Shown here: piece after piece, positions 49,522 through 57,399 of the stretch
Numbering within the stretch: position 1 is the stretch's first letter
Layout of the letters: every line of letters starts with the position of its first letter
NCBI GenBank assembly: GCA_018265615.1
Contig: JABLYX010000012.1
Coordinates: 1-64,000, forward strand
Direction: 5' to 3'
From: Lentisphaeria bacterium
Lineage (GTDB): Bacteria; Verrucomicrobiota; Lentisphaeria; Victivallales; Victivallaceae
DNA length: 64,000 nucleotides
Position numbers and translations under genes: made by a program
Notes under the pieces: model-generated
What the model was told of the DNA's origin: nothing
What the model saw: the letters and a program-made list of their open reading frames with translations, nothing else
Database searches by the model: none

Positions 49522-52500
49522 ATGCGAAAATTCACCCTTCTCCTGCTCGGCGGCATCGCCGGCTGCACCCTCTCCGCCCTGCCGCCCGGCATTGAAGCCG
49601 AGGATTCCGGAGCCATGAAAATCGGCGGAGTTCCGGCGGCCGTCAAAATCTACAATCAGGAGTGGCGCTCGGTCGTCCAGGGAGCGAAAACCGTCAGTTG
49701 CGAGCCGACCTACCCGGCCCGTTATGAAAAGCTGTTCAAGCTCGACGGCCAGTTGGCGTTTCCCGGCACAGCCGGCTTCATGCTCCAGCAGCGGATCACG
49801 GAGACGGCGGCCGATACGGTCAACTACTCCTGTACGCTTAAAAATTCCGGGGGGATCCCCTGCCGCAGCATCGCGCTTTCTCTCCGGCTGCCCTCCCGCA
49901 TCTTCGACGGGAAGGAGCTCCGGATCGACGGTAAGCCGGTCAGAATCGCCGCCGTCGACAAACCGTTCAGGGACGTCAAACGCCTCGAACTCGTGAATGG
50001 CGACCGGAAAATCACCTTTGCGGGGAACCTCACGGTCGGGATCCAGGATCACCGGAGTAATTCCGTGCCGGAATTCTCGCTCCGGCTGCTCTTCTCTCCG
50101 AACGGCGGGACCGTCCGTGAAGCGAAGCTCAACACCGCAATCACGGTCGACTCGCTGACGGCCGTTCCGCTGGAGCTCGGTAAAACCGTCGGCGGGAAAA
50201 TTCTCGACGCCGCGCTGAAATCGTTCGGAACCGACCGCAACCCGCGTTCCATCGGCGGAATCCCGTTCCTGCCGGGAAACGGCATGCTGAAGCTGGAGGC
50301 GGGAAAATCCGCCGGATTCACCGTCACCGATCCCGGCTGCAGGGAACTTTATCTGCTGCACTCGGCCGTCCCCGGTGCGCGGCCGGTCATCACCGTCACC
50401 GCGCCGGACGGGACAAAGCAGCGGCATGAGCTTCTGCCCGGACGTGATTTTAACGTGAAGATCCCCTCCCCGCGCCTGCCGAACGGCGCGGTCGCCGCCG
50501 CCAATGACCGCACCGGCCGGGGGCTCTTCTTCTCGCGCTTTCCGCTCGGCGCCGGAAAACCGGCGGCCATCAGATTCGAGAACGCGGGCCGGGGCGAATG
50601 GATTGTCGCCGCCGCAACCGTCGCGGAGAACTCCGTCGACCCCGGCAGCGTCAACAGCGTTTATTATATCGATGAAGGGGAGGAGTGGGCGCCGATGGAG
50701 CGGGTGAAGCCGGTCGCGAAAGGTTCCGTGCTCGACTTCACTCCCTTCGTCGACGCGCCGGCGGGAAAATACGGCCGGATCGTGACCGACGCCGAGGGCC
50801 GCTTCGTCACGGAGAAGGATCCGTCGAAGCGGTTCCGCTTCTTCGGCCCGAACCTCTGCTTCTCCGCACAGTACCTCGACAAGGCGACCGCGGAGAAGCT
50901 CGCGGAAGAGCTTGCGGCGCTCGGCTACAATGCGGTCCGCATCCACCACTACGACAACGAGCTCTCCGACCCGAAGGGGAGTGACTCGACCGTGTTCGAC
51001 CCTAAGAAGATCGACCAGCTCGACTACCTGTTCTCCTGCTTCAAAAAGCGCGGGCTGTACGTTACGCTCGACCTCTACTGCAGCCGCCGCTTCCGCAGCG
51101 GGGAGCTGCCGGATGCGCCGCTGCGCACCGGATACGCGATGAAGCAGCTCGCGCCGGTCTACGCCCCGGCCCGCGAGAACTGGAAGAAGTTCGCCCGCAG
51201 TTTGCTGACCCACCGCAACCCGTACACCGGCATGGCCTGGGGCGAGGACCCGGCGCTCTTCGCGGTTTCACTCACGAACGAGAACATCACGACCGGAAAC
51301 TGGGCCCGGCCGGTTCCGCAGCTCTATCTCGACGCCTACCGGAGCTATCTCGAAAAGCGCAACCTCGCGACGCCGGAAAACCTCGCCTCGCGCGGCGGGC
51401 TCTTCCACCGCTTCCTCGTCGACCTGAACATCGACATGATCGACGACTTCAGCGGCTTCCTGCGCAACGGGCTCGGCTACAAGGGACTCATCACGGAGAT
51501 CAACTACAGGAAACAGACGATCCTCTCCGAAATCCGCGACCGGCTCGACTTCGTGGACAACCACAACTACTGGGACCACCCGAACTCCCTGCCGGGGCGC
51601 GCCTGGGCGTTCCCGAGGCTGCACAACCAGAAGAGCTCGATCAAGGCGGCGGCCTGGAGCCCGCGCACGCTGATGCCGTCGCGCATCTTCGGCAAGCCCT
51701 TTACGGTCAGCGAGATCAACTTCGTCTTCCCGAACCGCCACCGCGCCGAATCCGGGCCGTTGCTCGGGGCGTACGCCGCGCTGCAGGATTGGGACGGCCT
51801 CTTCCGTTTCACCTGGGCGCACGAGGACAGGGGCGTGCGCCACGAGAACCCGATCAACCGCTTCAACATCGTGGACGATTCGCTTTCACAGGTCGCGGAG
51901 CGCATCACGAACCTCATGTTCGTGCGCGGCGACGTGCAGGCGGCCCCGACCGCCGTCGCCTGGCCGTACGGGGAGTCGATGTTCCGCGATATGAGCGAGC
52001 CGGCGGAGTGTCCCTCCGACTTCTCCATGCTCGGCATGTACTGCCGGATCGGCAGCCTGCGCGAAAACCGGGAACTGCCCGGCGTCACGCGGCTCTCCGG
52101 CCCGGAGCAATTCCGCAGGGAGCTCACACCCGCACAGCTTCAGGCGGTGAAGAATCCGGTCAGGAGCAGTGAAACCGGGGAGATTTCGAACGATCCGGCG
52201 CGCGGCACGCTGCGGGTCGTGACGCCGAAGACCGAGAGCCTGAGCTTTTTCCGGGAAGGACTGACGGGAGAACTCCTCGCCGTCTCCGGCGCGACGCCGA
52301 CCTTCCAGATCGTGACCGCCTCCGCGATGGACGGGAAACCGCTCGGAGAGAGCCGGAGAATCCTGCTCTTCCACCAGAGCGACGTGACCAACCGGAACAT
52401 CCGGTTCAGCTCAGACTCGATGACCGCCGTCGAACACTGGGGAGTCCCGGAGTGCCTGATCCGACGCGCGAAGGCGAAGGTGGAGCTGAAGCTCCCGGCC

Positions 52501-52644
52501 GGACAGTTCACAGTACGGGCCGTCGGGCTCGACGGCATGCCGAAAGCCGATGTCCCGGCGGAGTTCCGGGACGGCAAGCTGAGTTTTACGGCAGACACCG
52601 CCGCATACGGCGGAACCATGGCCTATCTCATCGAACGGAAATAA
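49522..52644 (+). CDS. Very large secreted glycoside hydrolase, clan GH-A-like
   Basis: A 1040-residue exported protein: signal peptide MRKFTLLLLGGIAGCTLSA with GC near 14-15 (a possible lipobox, GIAGC). Residues about 20-430 are beta-rich and unassigned. A (beta/alpha)8 barrel follows (about 440-800): RFRFFGPNLCFSAQYLDKATAEKLAEELAALGYNAVRIHHYDNELSD, RGLYVTLDLYCSRRFRSGE, the acid/base candidate Glu in LFAVSLTNENITTG, DFVDNHNYWDHP and the nucleophile candidate Glu in KPFTVSEINFVFPN. The last ~240 residues are a C-terminal beta domain. Unlike in the small GH5 enzymes, its N-terminal 400 residues have no recognisable partner. It is 4 bp behind the prepilin gene. Substrate unknown. Confidence 0.75.
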   Translation: MRKFTLLLLGGIAGCTLSALPPGIEAEDSGAMKIGGVPAAVKIYNQEWRSVVQGAKTVSCEPTYPARYEKLFKLDGQLAFPGTAGFMLQQRITETAADTVNYSCTLKNSGGIPCRSIALSLRLPSRIFDGKELRIDGKPVRIAAVDKPFRDVKRLELVNGDRKITFAGNLTVGIQDHRSNSVPEFSLRLLFSPNGGTVREAKLNTAITVDSLTAVPLELGKTVGGKILDAALKSFGTDRNPRSIGGIPFLPGNGMLKLEAGKSAGFTVTDPGCRELYLLHSAVPGARPVITVTAPDGTKQRHELLPGRDFNVKIPSPRLPNGAVAAANDRTGRGLFFSRFPLGAGKPAAIRFENAGRGEWIVAAATVAENSVDPGSVNSVYYIDEGEEWAPMERVKPVAKGSVLDFTPFVDAPAGKYGRIVTDAEGRFVTEKDPSKRFRFFGPNLCFSAQYLDKATAEKLAEELAALGYNAVRIHHYDNELSDPKGSDSTVFDPKKIDQLDYLFSCFKKRGLYVTLDLYCSRRFRSGELPDAPLRTGYAMKQLAPVYAPARENWKKFARSLLTHRNPYTGMAWGEDPALFAVSLTNENITTGNWARPVPQLYLDAYRSYLEKRNLATPENLASRGGLFHRFLVDLNIDMIDDFSGFLRNGLGYKGLITEINYRKQTILSEIRDRLDFVDNHNYWDHPNSLPGRAWAFPRLHNQKSSIKAAAWSPRTLMPSRIFGKPFTVSEINFVFPNRHRAESGPLLGAYAALQDWDGLFRFTWAHEDRGVRHENPINRFNIVDDSLSQVAERITNLMFVRGDVQAAPTAVAWPYGESMFRDMSEPAECPSDFSMLGMYCRIGSLRENRELPGVTRLSGPEQFRRELTPAQLQAVKNPVRSSETGEISNDPARGTLRVVTPKTESLSFFREGLTGELLAVSGATPTFQIVTASAMDGKPLGESRRILLFHQSDVTNRNIRFSSDSMTAVEHWGVPECLIRRAKAKVELKLPAGQFTVRAVGLDGMPKADVPAEFRDGKLSFTADTAAYGGTMAYLIERK

Positions 52645-52655
52645 CCGGACAATAG

Positions 52656-52694
52656 AAAAGCCGCACCGCGCTTTTTCGTGCGGAGCGGCTTTTT
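52656..52694. terminator. Bidirectional terminator between the hydrolase and ferritin genes
   Basis: AAAAGCCGC and inner CCGCGC pair with GTGCGG and GCGGCTTTTT through a short loop; T-runs on both strands. Confidence 0.85.
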
Positions 52695-52708
52695 CAGTTG
52701 GGCGCCGT

Positions 52709-53215
52709 TCAGCCGGCGGACTCCTCCGAGCCGCGTCCGCCGAGCTCGTCGTTCAGATAAAGCACCGCTTCTCCGGCGCCGTCCGCAAGGTTCAGCCGGT
52801 CGATGATGTCGCGCACGCTCTTCTCTTCTTCGACCTGCTCATCCACGAACCAGTCGAGGAAATTCACGGCGGAATACGCCTTCTCCGTCAACGCCTGCCC
52901 GTAGAGCCGGTTGATGCGGACGGTGACGGCCTCTTCGTGCTTCAGCGCCTGCTCGAACACCTGCACGGGTCTGGTTCCGACGATCTCCGGTTTTGCGAGC
53001 GCGGCATACTCCACGTCCGCATCATGGTCGTTCAGGAATTTGCGGAACCGCTCGGCGTGGCCCAGCTCCTCCCCGGCCTGGACGCGCATCCAGTGCGCCA
53101 TGCCCGGAAGTTTCAGCTTCTCGAGCTTCGCCGCCATGGCCAGATAGATGTAGCCCGAGTGAATCTCGAACACCATCTGGTCGTTCAGCGCCTTGGTCAT
53201 TTCTTTACTCAGCAT
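52709..53215 (-). CDS. ftnA: Ferritin (non-haem, FtnA-type)
   Basis: A 168-residue four-helix iron-storage protein. Ferroxidase ligands are in place: Glu17 (MVFEIHSGYIYLAMAA), Glu50 and His53 in AGEELGHAERFRKFL, Glu94 in LKHEEAVTVRI and Gln127-Glu130 in DEQVEEE. Length and helix pattern match bacterial ferritin, with no haem-binding Met of bacterioferritin. Start has the ribosome site GAGGAGG. An inverted repeat GCGGAT-N6-ATCCGC (53240-53257) lies in the 5' leader and could be an iron-related site. It shares a divergent control region with leuA. Confidence 0.93.
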   Translation of the reverse strand: MLSKEMTKALNDQMVFEIHSGYIYLAMAAKLEKLKLPGMAHWMRVQAGEELGHAERFRKFLNDHDADVEYAALAKPEIVGTRPVQVFEQALKHEEAVTVRINRLYGQALTEKAYSAVNFLDWFVDEQVEEEKSVRDIIDRLNLADGAGEAVLYLNDELGGRGSEESAG

Positions 53216-53265
53216 ATCGGTTTCCTCCTCAGAAAAACGGCGGATGGAATTATCCGCTTCATTCT

Positions 53266-53293
53266 AAAATATCGCATTTTTTTGGAAATGCAA
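53266..53293 (-). promoter_or_regulatory. Promoter of the ferritin gene
   Basis: Minus strand TTGCAT (53288-53293), 16 nt, TATTTT (53266-53271). Its -35 is one base from the -35 of the divergent promoter. Confidence 0.5.
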
Positions 53294-53294
53294 C

Positions 53295-53322
53295 TTGACT
53301 CTTTCGGGAAACATGGTATAAT
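53295..53322 (+). promoter_or_regulatory. Promoter of leuA
   Basis: TTGACT (53295-53300), 16 nt, TATAAT (53317-53322). Start near 53329, 298 nt before the leuA start. Confidence 0.65.
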
Positions 53323-53347
53323 AACTTCAAAAGAAACGTGAAAGCAT

Positions 53348-53473
53348 ATGGATTGCAACTCTTACAATCGAAGCGGAAACATCCGGAGCCGGACGGCGTG
53401 TCCGGCACGGGATTCTTTTGTTTCCATGCTTTCCAACCTCCTGCGACTTACTTGCGCCGATCAGGCTGAGTGA
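53348..53473 (+). promoter_or_regulatory. Leader open frame / attenuator region before leuA
   Basis: A 41-codon open frame ends in the Leu-rich segment MLSNLLRLT (Leu at four of nine positions) before a stop at 53471. Within it GCCGGAC / GTCCGGC forms a 7-bp hairpin, enclosed by GGAAACA / TGTTTCC. A CTCCGG at 53564-53569 can pair with the leuA ribosome site CCGGAG (53612-53617). A weak ribosome site makes translation of the leader uncertain; regulation by leucine supply is inferred. Confidence 0.35.
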
Positions 53474-53626
53474 AGACGCGTCGCGACACTTTCTCGGACT
53501 TGGCCGGATCGGCGGAATCATTCTTTGCAGGCTTCGTGCGCCGTTTTCCGTCCGTCTTCCCGTCTCCGGCCGCATCGAAGCATGTTCCGACCCGAAGAAC
53601 CGCATGATGAACCGGAGTATTGAAAA

Positions 53627-55318
53627 ATGAGTGCATTCCCGAAATATAAAGCATCCGAAATTGTCGAAATCGAAAACCGCTCCTGGCCCGCCCGCCGCAT
53701 CACGGCGCCCCCCGTCTGGGTTCCCGTGGATCTGCGCGACGGCAACCAGGCATTCGCGCGGCCGATGAACGTCGAAACCAAGATCCGCTACTTCCGGATG
53801 CTCTGCGAAATCGGCTTCAGGGAGATCGAAGTCGCCTATCCCGCCGCGTCGACGGAGGAGTTCGAATTCGTGCGCCGCCTGATCGGCGAAGGTCTGATCC
53901 CGGACGACGTGCGGATCAACGTCTTCACCGCCGCCCGCAAAGACCTGATCGACCGCACCATCGCCTCGATCGAGGGCGTGAAGCAGGCGACCATGCACTG
54001 CTATATCGCAACAAGCGAGCTGCACAGGACGTTCGTCTTCGGCAAAACGCCGGAGGAGATCATCCGCATCGCCGCCGACGGAACCCGGATGATCGCGGAG
54101 GCCGTCGAAGGCGCCGGAATGCGCGACCGCGTCCGCTATGAGTTTTCCCCCGAAGAGTTCTCCGACAGCGACTTGGGGTTCATCGTCGATCTCGGCGAAG
54201 CGGTCCGCGACGCCTGGAAGCCGCGCGGCAAACGCGATTTCATCCTGAATCTGCCCGCGACGGTCGAACGCCGGCCGCCGTACGAGTACGCCGACATGAT
54301 CGAAGCGTTCTGCCGCCGCTACTCCGGCATGGAGACGACGACGGTCAGCGTCCACACCCACAATGACCAGGGGTGCGCGGTCGCCGCCGCCGAGATGGCC
54401 GTGCTCGCCGGTGCGGAACGGGTCGAGGGAACCCTCGCCGGGCATGGGGAGAGGACCGGAAACATGGATATCATCACGTTCGCGCTGAATTTGAAGTCGC
54501 GCGGAATCGAACCGGGGCTGGACTTCTCGAACCTGCCGGAAATCGCGGCGTTCATCGAAGAGGTCTCCGGCATCCAGATCAATCCGCGCACGCCCTACAC
54601 GGGGGAGCTCGTCTTCACGGCGTTCTCCGGCACCCACCAGGACGCGATCCGCAAGGGGATGGCGCGGCGGGCCGAGATTTCGGAACACTTCCGCCAGGGG
54701 TGGAAGATGCCGTATCTGCACATCGACCCGGTCGACATCGGCCGGAACTACGACGGGCTGATCCGGATCAACAGCCAGTCCGGCAAGGGGGGCGTCGCCT
54801 ATGTGCTCGAAAGCGTCTACGGGATCATGATCCCGAAAGCGATGCAGCCGATGGTCGCCAAGGCGGTTCAGCGCGAGGCGGAGGCGACCGGCAGCGAGCT
54901 GACGCCGGCCGAGGTCTACCGCATCTTCCGGGAAAAGATCATGGAGCCGGCCGACGCGGCGGTCCGGATCGCGGGGTTCCGGCTGCAGCGCCCGGTCCCG
55001 GGCGAGCCGGATAAAACCGGTGTCGAACTCGAATTGAAATCCGGCGGCGTGCTCTACGCGGTTTCGGGAACCGGCGGCGGGCCGATCGAGGCGGCGGTCG
55101 CCGCGCTCCACGAGTGCCGGGCGGTTCCGGAATTCCAGGTAGAGGAGTACAGCGAACACGCGCTCGGGCGCGGCGCTTCGGCGCAGGCCATCGCGTTCGT
55201 CGGTATTCAGGCCGGCGGCGGTGGAGCAACCATCTACGGTGTCGGAACCGACAGGAACATCAACCTCGCGGCGATCCGCGCGATCGTCAACGCGGTCAAT
55301 CACAGCAAGGAAAAATAA
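53627..55318 (+). CDS. leuA: 2-isopropylmalate synthase (LeuA2 type)
   Basis: A 563-residue enzyme of the longer LeuA2 class, condensing acetyl-CoA with 2-oxoisovalerate in leucine synthesis. The HMGL-like TIM barrel holds PVDLRDGNQAFARPMNVETKIRYF (metal-binding DGNQA motif), FREIEVAYPAAS, TVSVHTHNDQGCAVAAAEMAVLAGAERVEGTLAGHGERTGNMDI (HTHND metal ligands and GNMD). The C-terminal ~130 residues form the LeuA allosteric domain (FRLQRPVPGEPDKTGVELELKSGGVLYAVSGTGGGPIEAAVAALHE...). No other leu gene is in the window. Start at 53627 has CGGAG 9-10 bases upstream. The neighbouring methyltransferase starts 13 bp later. Confidence 0.93.
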   Translation: MSAFPKYKASEIVEIENRSWPARRITAPPVWVPVDLRDGNQAFARPMNVETKIRYFRMLCEIGFREIEVAYPAASTEEFEFVRRLIGEGLIPDDVRINVFTAARKDLIDRTIASIEGVKQATMHCYIATSELHRTFVFGKTPEEIIRIAADGTRMIAEAVEGAGMRDRVRYEFSPEEFSDSDLGFIVDLGEAVRDAWKPRGKRDFILNLPATVERRPPYEYADMIEAFCRRYSGMETTTVSVHTHNDQGCAVAAAEMAVLAGAERVEGTLAGHGERTGNMDIITFALNLKSRGIEPGLDFSNLPEIAAFIEEVSGIQINPRTPYTGELVFTAFSGTHQDAIRKGMARRAEISEHFRQGWKMPYLHIDPVDIGRNYDGLIRINSQSGKGGVAYVLESVYGIMIPKAMQPMVAKAVQREAEATGSELTPAEVYRIFREKIMEPADAAVRIAGFRLQRPVPGEPDKTGVELELKSGGVLYAVSGTGGGPIEAAVAALHECRAVPEFQVEEYSEHALGRGASAQAIAFVGIQAGGGGATIYGVGTDRNINLAAIRAIVNAVNHSKEK

Positions 55319-55331
55319 CAGGTGCGGAAAA

Positions 55332-56078
55332 ATGGAGCGGAACACCCAGACTCAACCGTGTAAGACAAACGTGTTTTCCGAATACGGCAAAACGCTCATG
55401 GTGCATGTTGACACCTCCCCGGGACAGAAGATCCTCGACCTCGGCTGCGGAACCGGCGACCTCACGGCGGTGCTCGCGGCAAAGGGGGCGGACGTGCTCG
55501 GGATCGACAACTCGGCGGAGATGATCGTCAAGGCGCGCTACGGCCACCCCGAGCTCATGTTCGCGGAGATCGACGCACTCGAGCTGCCGTACGACGAGGA
55601 GTTCGACACGGTCTTCTCAAATTCGGTGTTCCACTGGATCCCGGATGTGGACCGGCTGCTTTCGGAAATCCGCCGCGCCCTGAAACCCGGCGGCAAGCTG
55701 GTCTGCGAGTTCGGCGCCGCGAGCAACATCGCAACCATGCGCCAGGCGTTCGCGGCAGCGAGCGCCCGGCACGGGCATGAATACCGCGAGCGGTTCTACT
55801 GTCCGACGCCGGACGAATTCTTCGACCGGCTGAAAGCGGCGCGGTTCGAGCCGGAACGCGTCCTTGAATTCGACCGCCAGACGCCGCTGCCCGGCGGCGC
55901 GGACGGGCTGAAGCAGTGGGTCCGCTGTTTCCTCAGGGACGATCTGGCCCCATTCAGCGCCTCCGTTCAGGAGCAGATCCTCGATGAAGTTGAAACCGCC
56001 TGCCGCCCGCTGCTCTGGAACGGCGGCGAGTTCGTCGTGGACTACCGCCGGCTCCGCGCCGTGGCGTTCAAAAGCTGA
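55332..56078 (+). CDS. SAM-dependent class I methyltransferase
   Basis: A 248-residue Rossmann-fold methyltransferase. SAM-binding motif I is ILDLGCGTGDLTAVLAAKG (about 33-51), motif II region DVLGIDNSAEMIVKAR, then MFAEIDALELPYDEEFDTVFSNSVFHWIPDVDRLLSEIRRALKPGGKLVCEFG, close to trans-aconitate/small-molecule methyltransferases of the Tam/UbiE type. The start at 55332 has AGGTG about 9 bases upstream; an upstream frame is out of family. It follows leuA by 13 bp and may be read from the same transcript. The substrate is unknown; a link to leucine metabolism is not implied by sequence. Confidence 0.85.
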   Translation: MERNTQTQPCKTNVFSEYGKTLMVHVDTSPGQKILDLGCGTGDLTAVLAAKGADVLGIDNSAEMIVKARYGHPELMFAEIDALELPYDEEFDTVFSNSVFHWIPDVDRLLSEIRRALKPGGKLVCEFGAASNIATMRQAFAAASARHGHEYRERFYCPTPDEFFDRLKAARFEPERVLEFDRQTPLPGGADGLKQWVRCFLRDDLAPFSASVQEQILDEVETACRPLLWNGGEFVVDYRRLRAVAFKS

Positions 56079-56106
56079 AAATTGCGGATTTCCCCGCAAA
56101 AAGGCC

Positions 56107-56154
56107 CTCAAAAGGTAAAAAAATCGCTTTTTTTGCTTTTTTTTCGCCTTTTGA
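56107..56154 (+). terminator. A/T-rich long hairpin after the methyltransferase
   Basis: CTCAAAAGG (56108-56116) pairs with CCTTTTGAG; inside, AAAAAAA pairs with TTTTTTT. The T-rich 3' arm makes it a likely terminator with an unusual, very AT-rich stem. Confidence 0.5.
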
Positions 56155-56156
56155 GC

Positions 56157-56185
56157 TTGAATTTATGTATAACTCTAAGTATAAT
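56157..56185 (+). promoter_or_regulatory. Promoter of the 61-residue protein gene
   Basis: TTGAAT (56157-56162), 17 nt, TATAAT (56180-56185), 50 bases before the start. Confidence 0.6.
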
Positions 56186-56234
56186 TACTCTCAGTTACAC
56201 GGCTCACCATAACCAAACAGGAGGGAGTTGAACG

Positions 56235-56420
56235 ATGAAGCACGATTTTTATGATGTCAAGGCCAAGACCAAGGTCACCGCTGATGTACTCGATTGCGTG
56301 ACGTTCGGCGACGCCGGCCGCAAGCGCTACGCGTTCAAAGGCAAGACCGCCGACGGCCGCAGCCTGACCGCTTTCGTCGGCAAGGACGTCTGGGAAAAGG
56401 CCAAGGCCCAGAAGAAGTAA
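56235..56420 (+). CDS. Small conserved-looking basic protein of 61 residues
   Basis: A Lys-rich cytosolic protein (about 13 Lys of 61) with no signal or membrane segment: MKHDFYDVKAKTKV...RKRYAFKGKTADGRSLTAFVGKDVWEKAKAQKK. Strong evidence that it is real: its own promoter with a perfect TATAAT, a GGAGGGAG ribosome site 6-7 bases before the ATG, and a terminator 28 bases after the stop. Beta strands around RYAFKGKTADGRSLTAFVGKDVW suggest a small fold. I do not recognise a family; high expression is likely from the signals. Confidence 0.75.
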   Translation: MKHDFYDVKAKTKVTADVLDCVTFGDAGRKRYAFKGKTADGRSLTAFVGKDVWEKAKAQKK

Positions 56421-56448
56421 GACTCTCTCTTTTTCAATTGAGATGTCA

Positions 56449-56490
56449 GAAGCTCCCTCTTCCTCAACGGAACGGGGAGTTTCTTTTTTT
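56449..56490 (+). terminator. Rho-independent terminator after the 61-residue protein
   Basis: GAAGCTCCC/GGGAGTTTC outer stem plus TTCC/GGAA inner stem, followed by seven T residues. Confidence 0.85.
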
Positions 56491-56506
56491 CCGCGGTCCG
56501 CTCCGA

Positions 56507-56534
56507 TTGACTTTTTTCCGGATGATGATACATT
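56507..56534 (+). promoter_or_regulatory. Promoter of the CDP-sugar cluster
   Basis: TTGACT (56507-56512), 16 nt, TACATT (56529-56534), about 40 bases before rfbF. Confidence 0.5.
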
Positions 56535-56577
56535 ACCATAATTAAGTCAAGTGTGTCTTCGACGGAAAGGATACGGC

Positions 56578-57396
56578 ATGAAAGAACCGCGACAGCCGAT
56601 GCCCCCGGCAATGATTCTCTGCGGCGGACAGGGAACCCGGCTGCGGGAAGTGACCGAGCTCCTGCCGAAGCCGATGGTCCCGATCGGCGAACAGCCGATT
56701 CTGTGGCACATCATGCGCGGATACGCCGCATTCGGCGTCAAACGGTTCATCCTCTGTCTCGGCTACAAACGCGAAGAGTTCATCGACTATTTCCTGAATT
56801 TCCACGCCCGTTCGACCGACATCACGGTCCGGCTCGGAAAGGATCACGGCATCACCTACCACGGCGAAGCCTTCGAGGCCGACTGGGAGGTCACGCTCGC
56901 CGATACCGGAATCGACACCATGACCGCCGGACGCATCCTGCGCGCCGGGCGCTACCTGAAACCGGAGGACCGGGAGTTTTTCCTGACTTACGGTGACGGG
57001 CTCTCCGACATCGACATCGACGAACTGCTCGCGTTCCACCGCGAAAACGGCAAGCTGCTCACCATCTCCGCCGCCCATCCGGACGGACGCTTCGGCGAAA
57101 TGAAATTCGACGGCGCGCTGGTCGACGGCTTCGCGGAGAAACCGGTCCGCAGCGACCGCTACATCAACGGCGGCTTCATGGTGGCGGACCGAGAGGTCAT
57201 CCCGCGCTACCTGGAGAACCGCCCCGACTGCTACTTCGAGGCGCGCCCGATGCAGGAGCTCCTCAGAGACCGCAATCTCGCGGCGCTGCGCCACGACGGC
57301 TTCTGGCAGTGCATGGATACGCCGCGCGAACACCGGCTGCTGAACGACCTCTGGAACTCCGGCAACGCGCCGTGGACGAAATACTGGCAGAGGTGA
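56578..57396 (+). CDS. rfbF: Glucose-1-phosphate cytidylyltransferase
   Basis: A 272-residue nucleotidyltransferase making CDP-glucose from CTP and glucose-1-phosphate (RfbF/DdhA). The N-terminal signature AMILCGGQGTRLREVTELLPKPMVPIGEQPILWHIM is diagnostic of the family; further family positions are ILCLGYKREEFIDYFLNF, the metal-binding TYGDGLSDID and FAEKP. Start at 56578 has AGGA 9 bases before it; the GTG frame upstream adds nine unrelated residues. First gene of the cluster, with rfbG 3 bp later. Confidence 0.95.
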   Translation: MKEPRQPMPPAMILCGGQGTRLREVTELLPKPMVPIGEQPILWHIMRGYAAFGVKRFILCLGYKREEFIDYFLNFHARSTDITVRLGKDHGITYHGEAFEADWEVTLADTGIDTMTAGRILRAGRYLKPEDREFFLTYGDGLSDIDIDELLAFHRENGKLLTISAAHPDGRFGEMKFDGALVDGFAEKPVRSDRYINGGFMVADREVIPRYLENRPDCYFEARPMQELLRDRNLAALRHDGFWQCMDTPREHRLLNDLWNSGNAPWTKYWQR

Positions 57397-57399
57397 CGG

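Larger units (their letters stand above)
53216..53626. other. 411-bp control region between ferritin and leuA
   Basis: Back-to-back promoters at 53266-53322, an inverted repeat at 53240-53257 in the ferritin leader, and a ~300-nt leader before leuA with nested hairpins and a 41-codon open frame. No protein gene other than that possible leader peptide is seen. Confidence 0.6.

Noticed and set aside
53329..53626. T-box or SAM riboswitch in the leuA leader
   Set aside because: I find no T-box sequence or kink-turn/pseudoknot pattern of known riboswitches; only general stems are visible.
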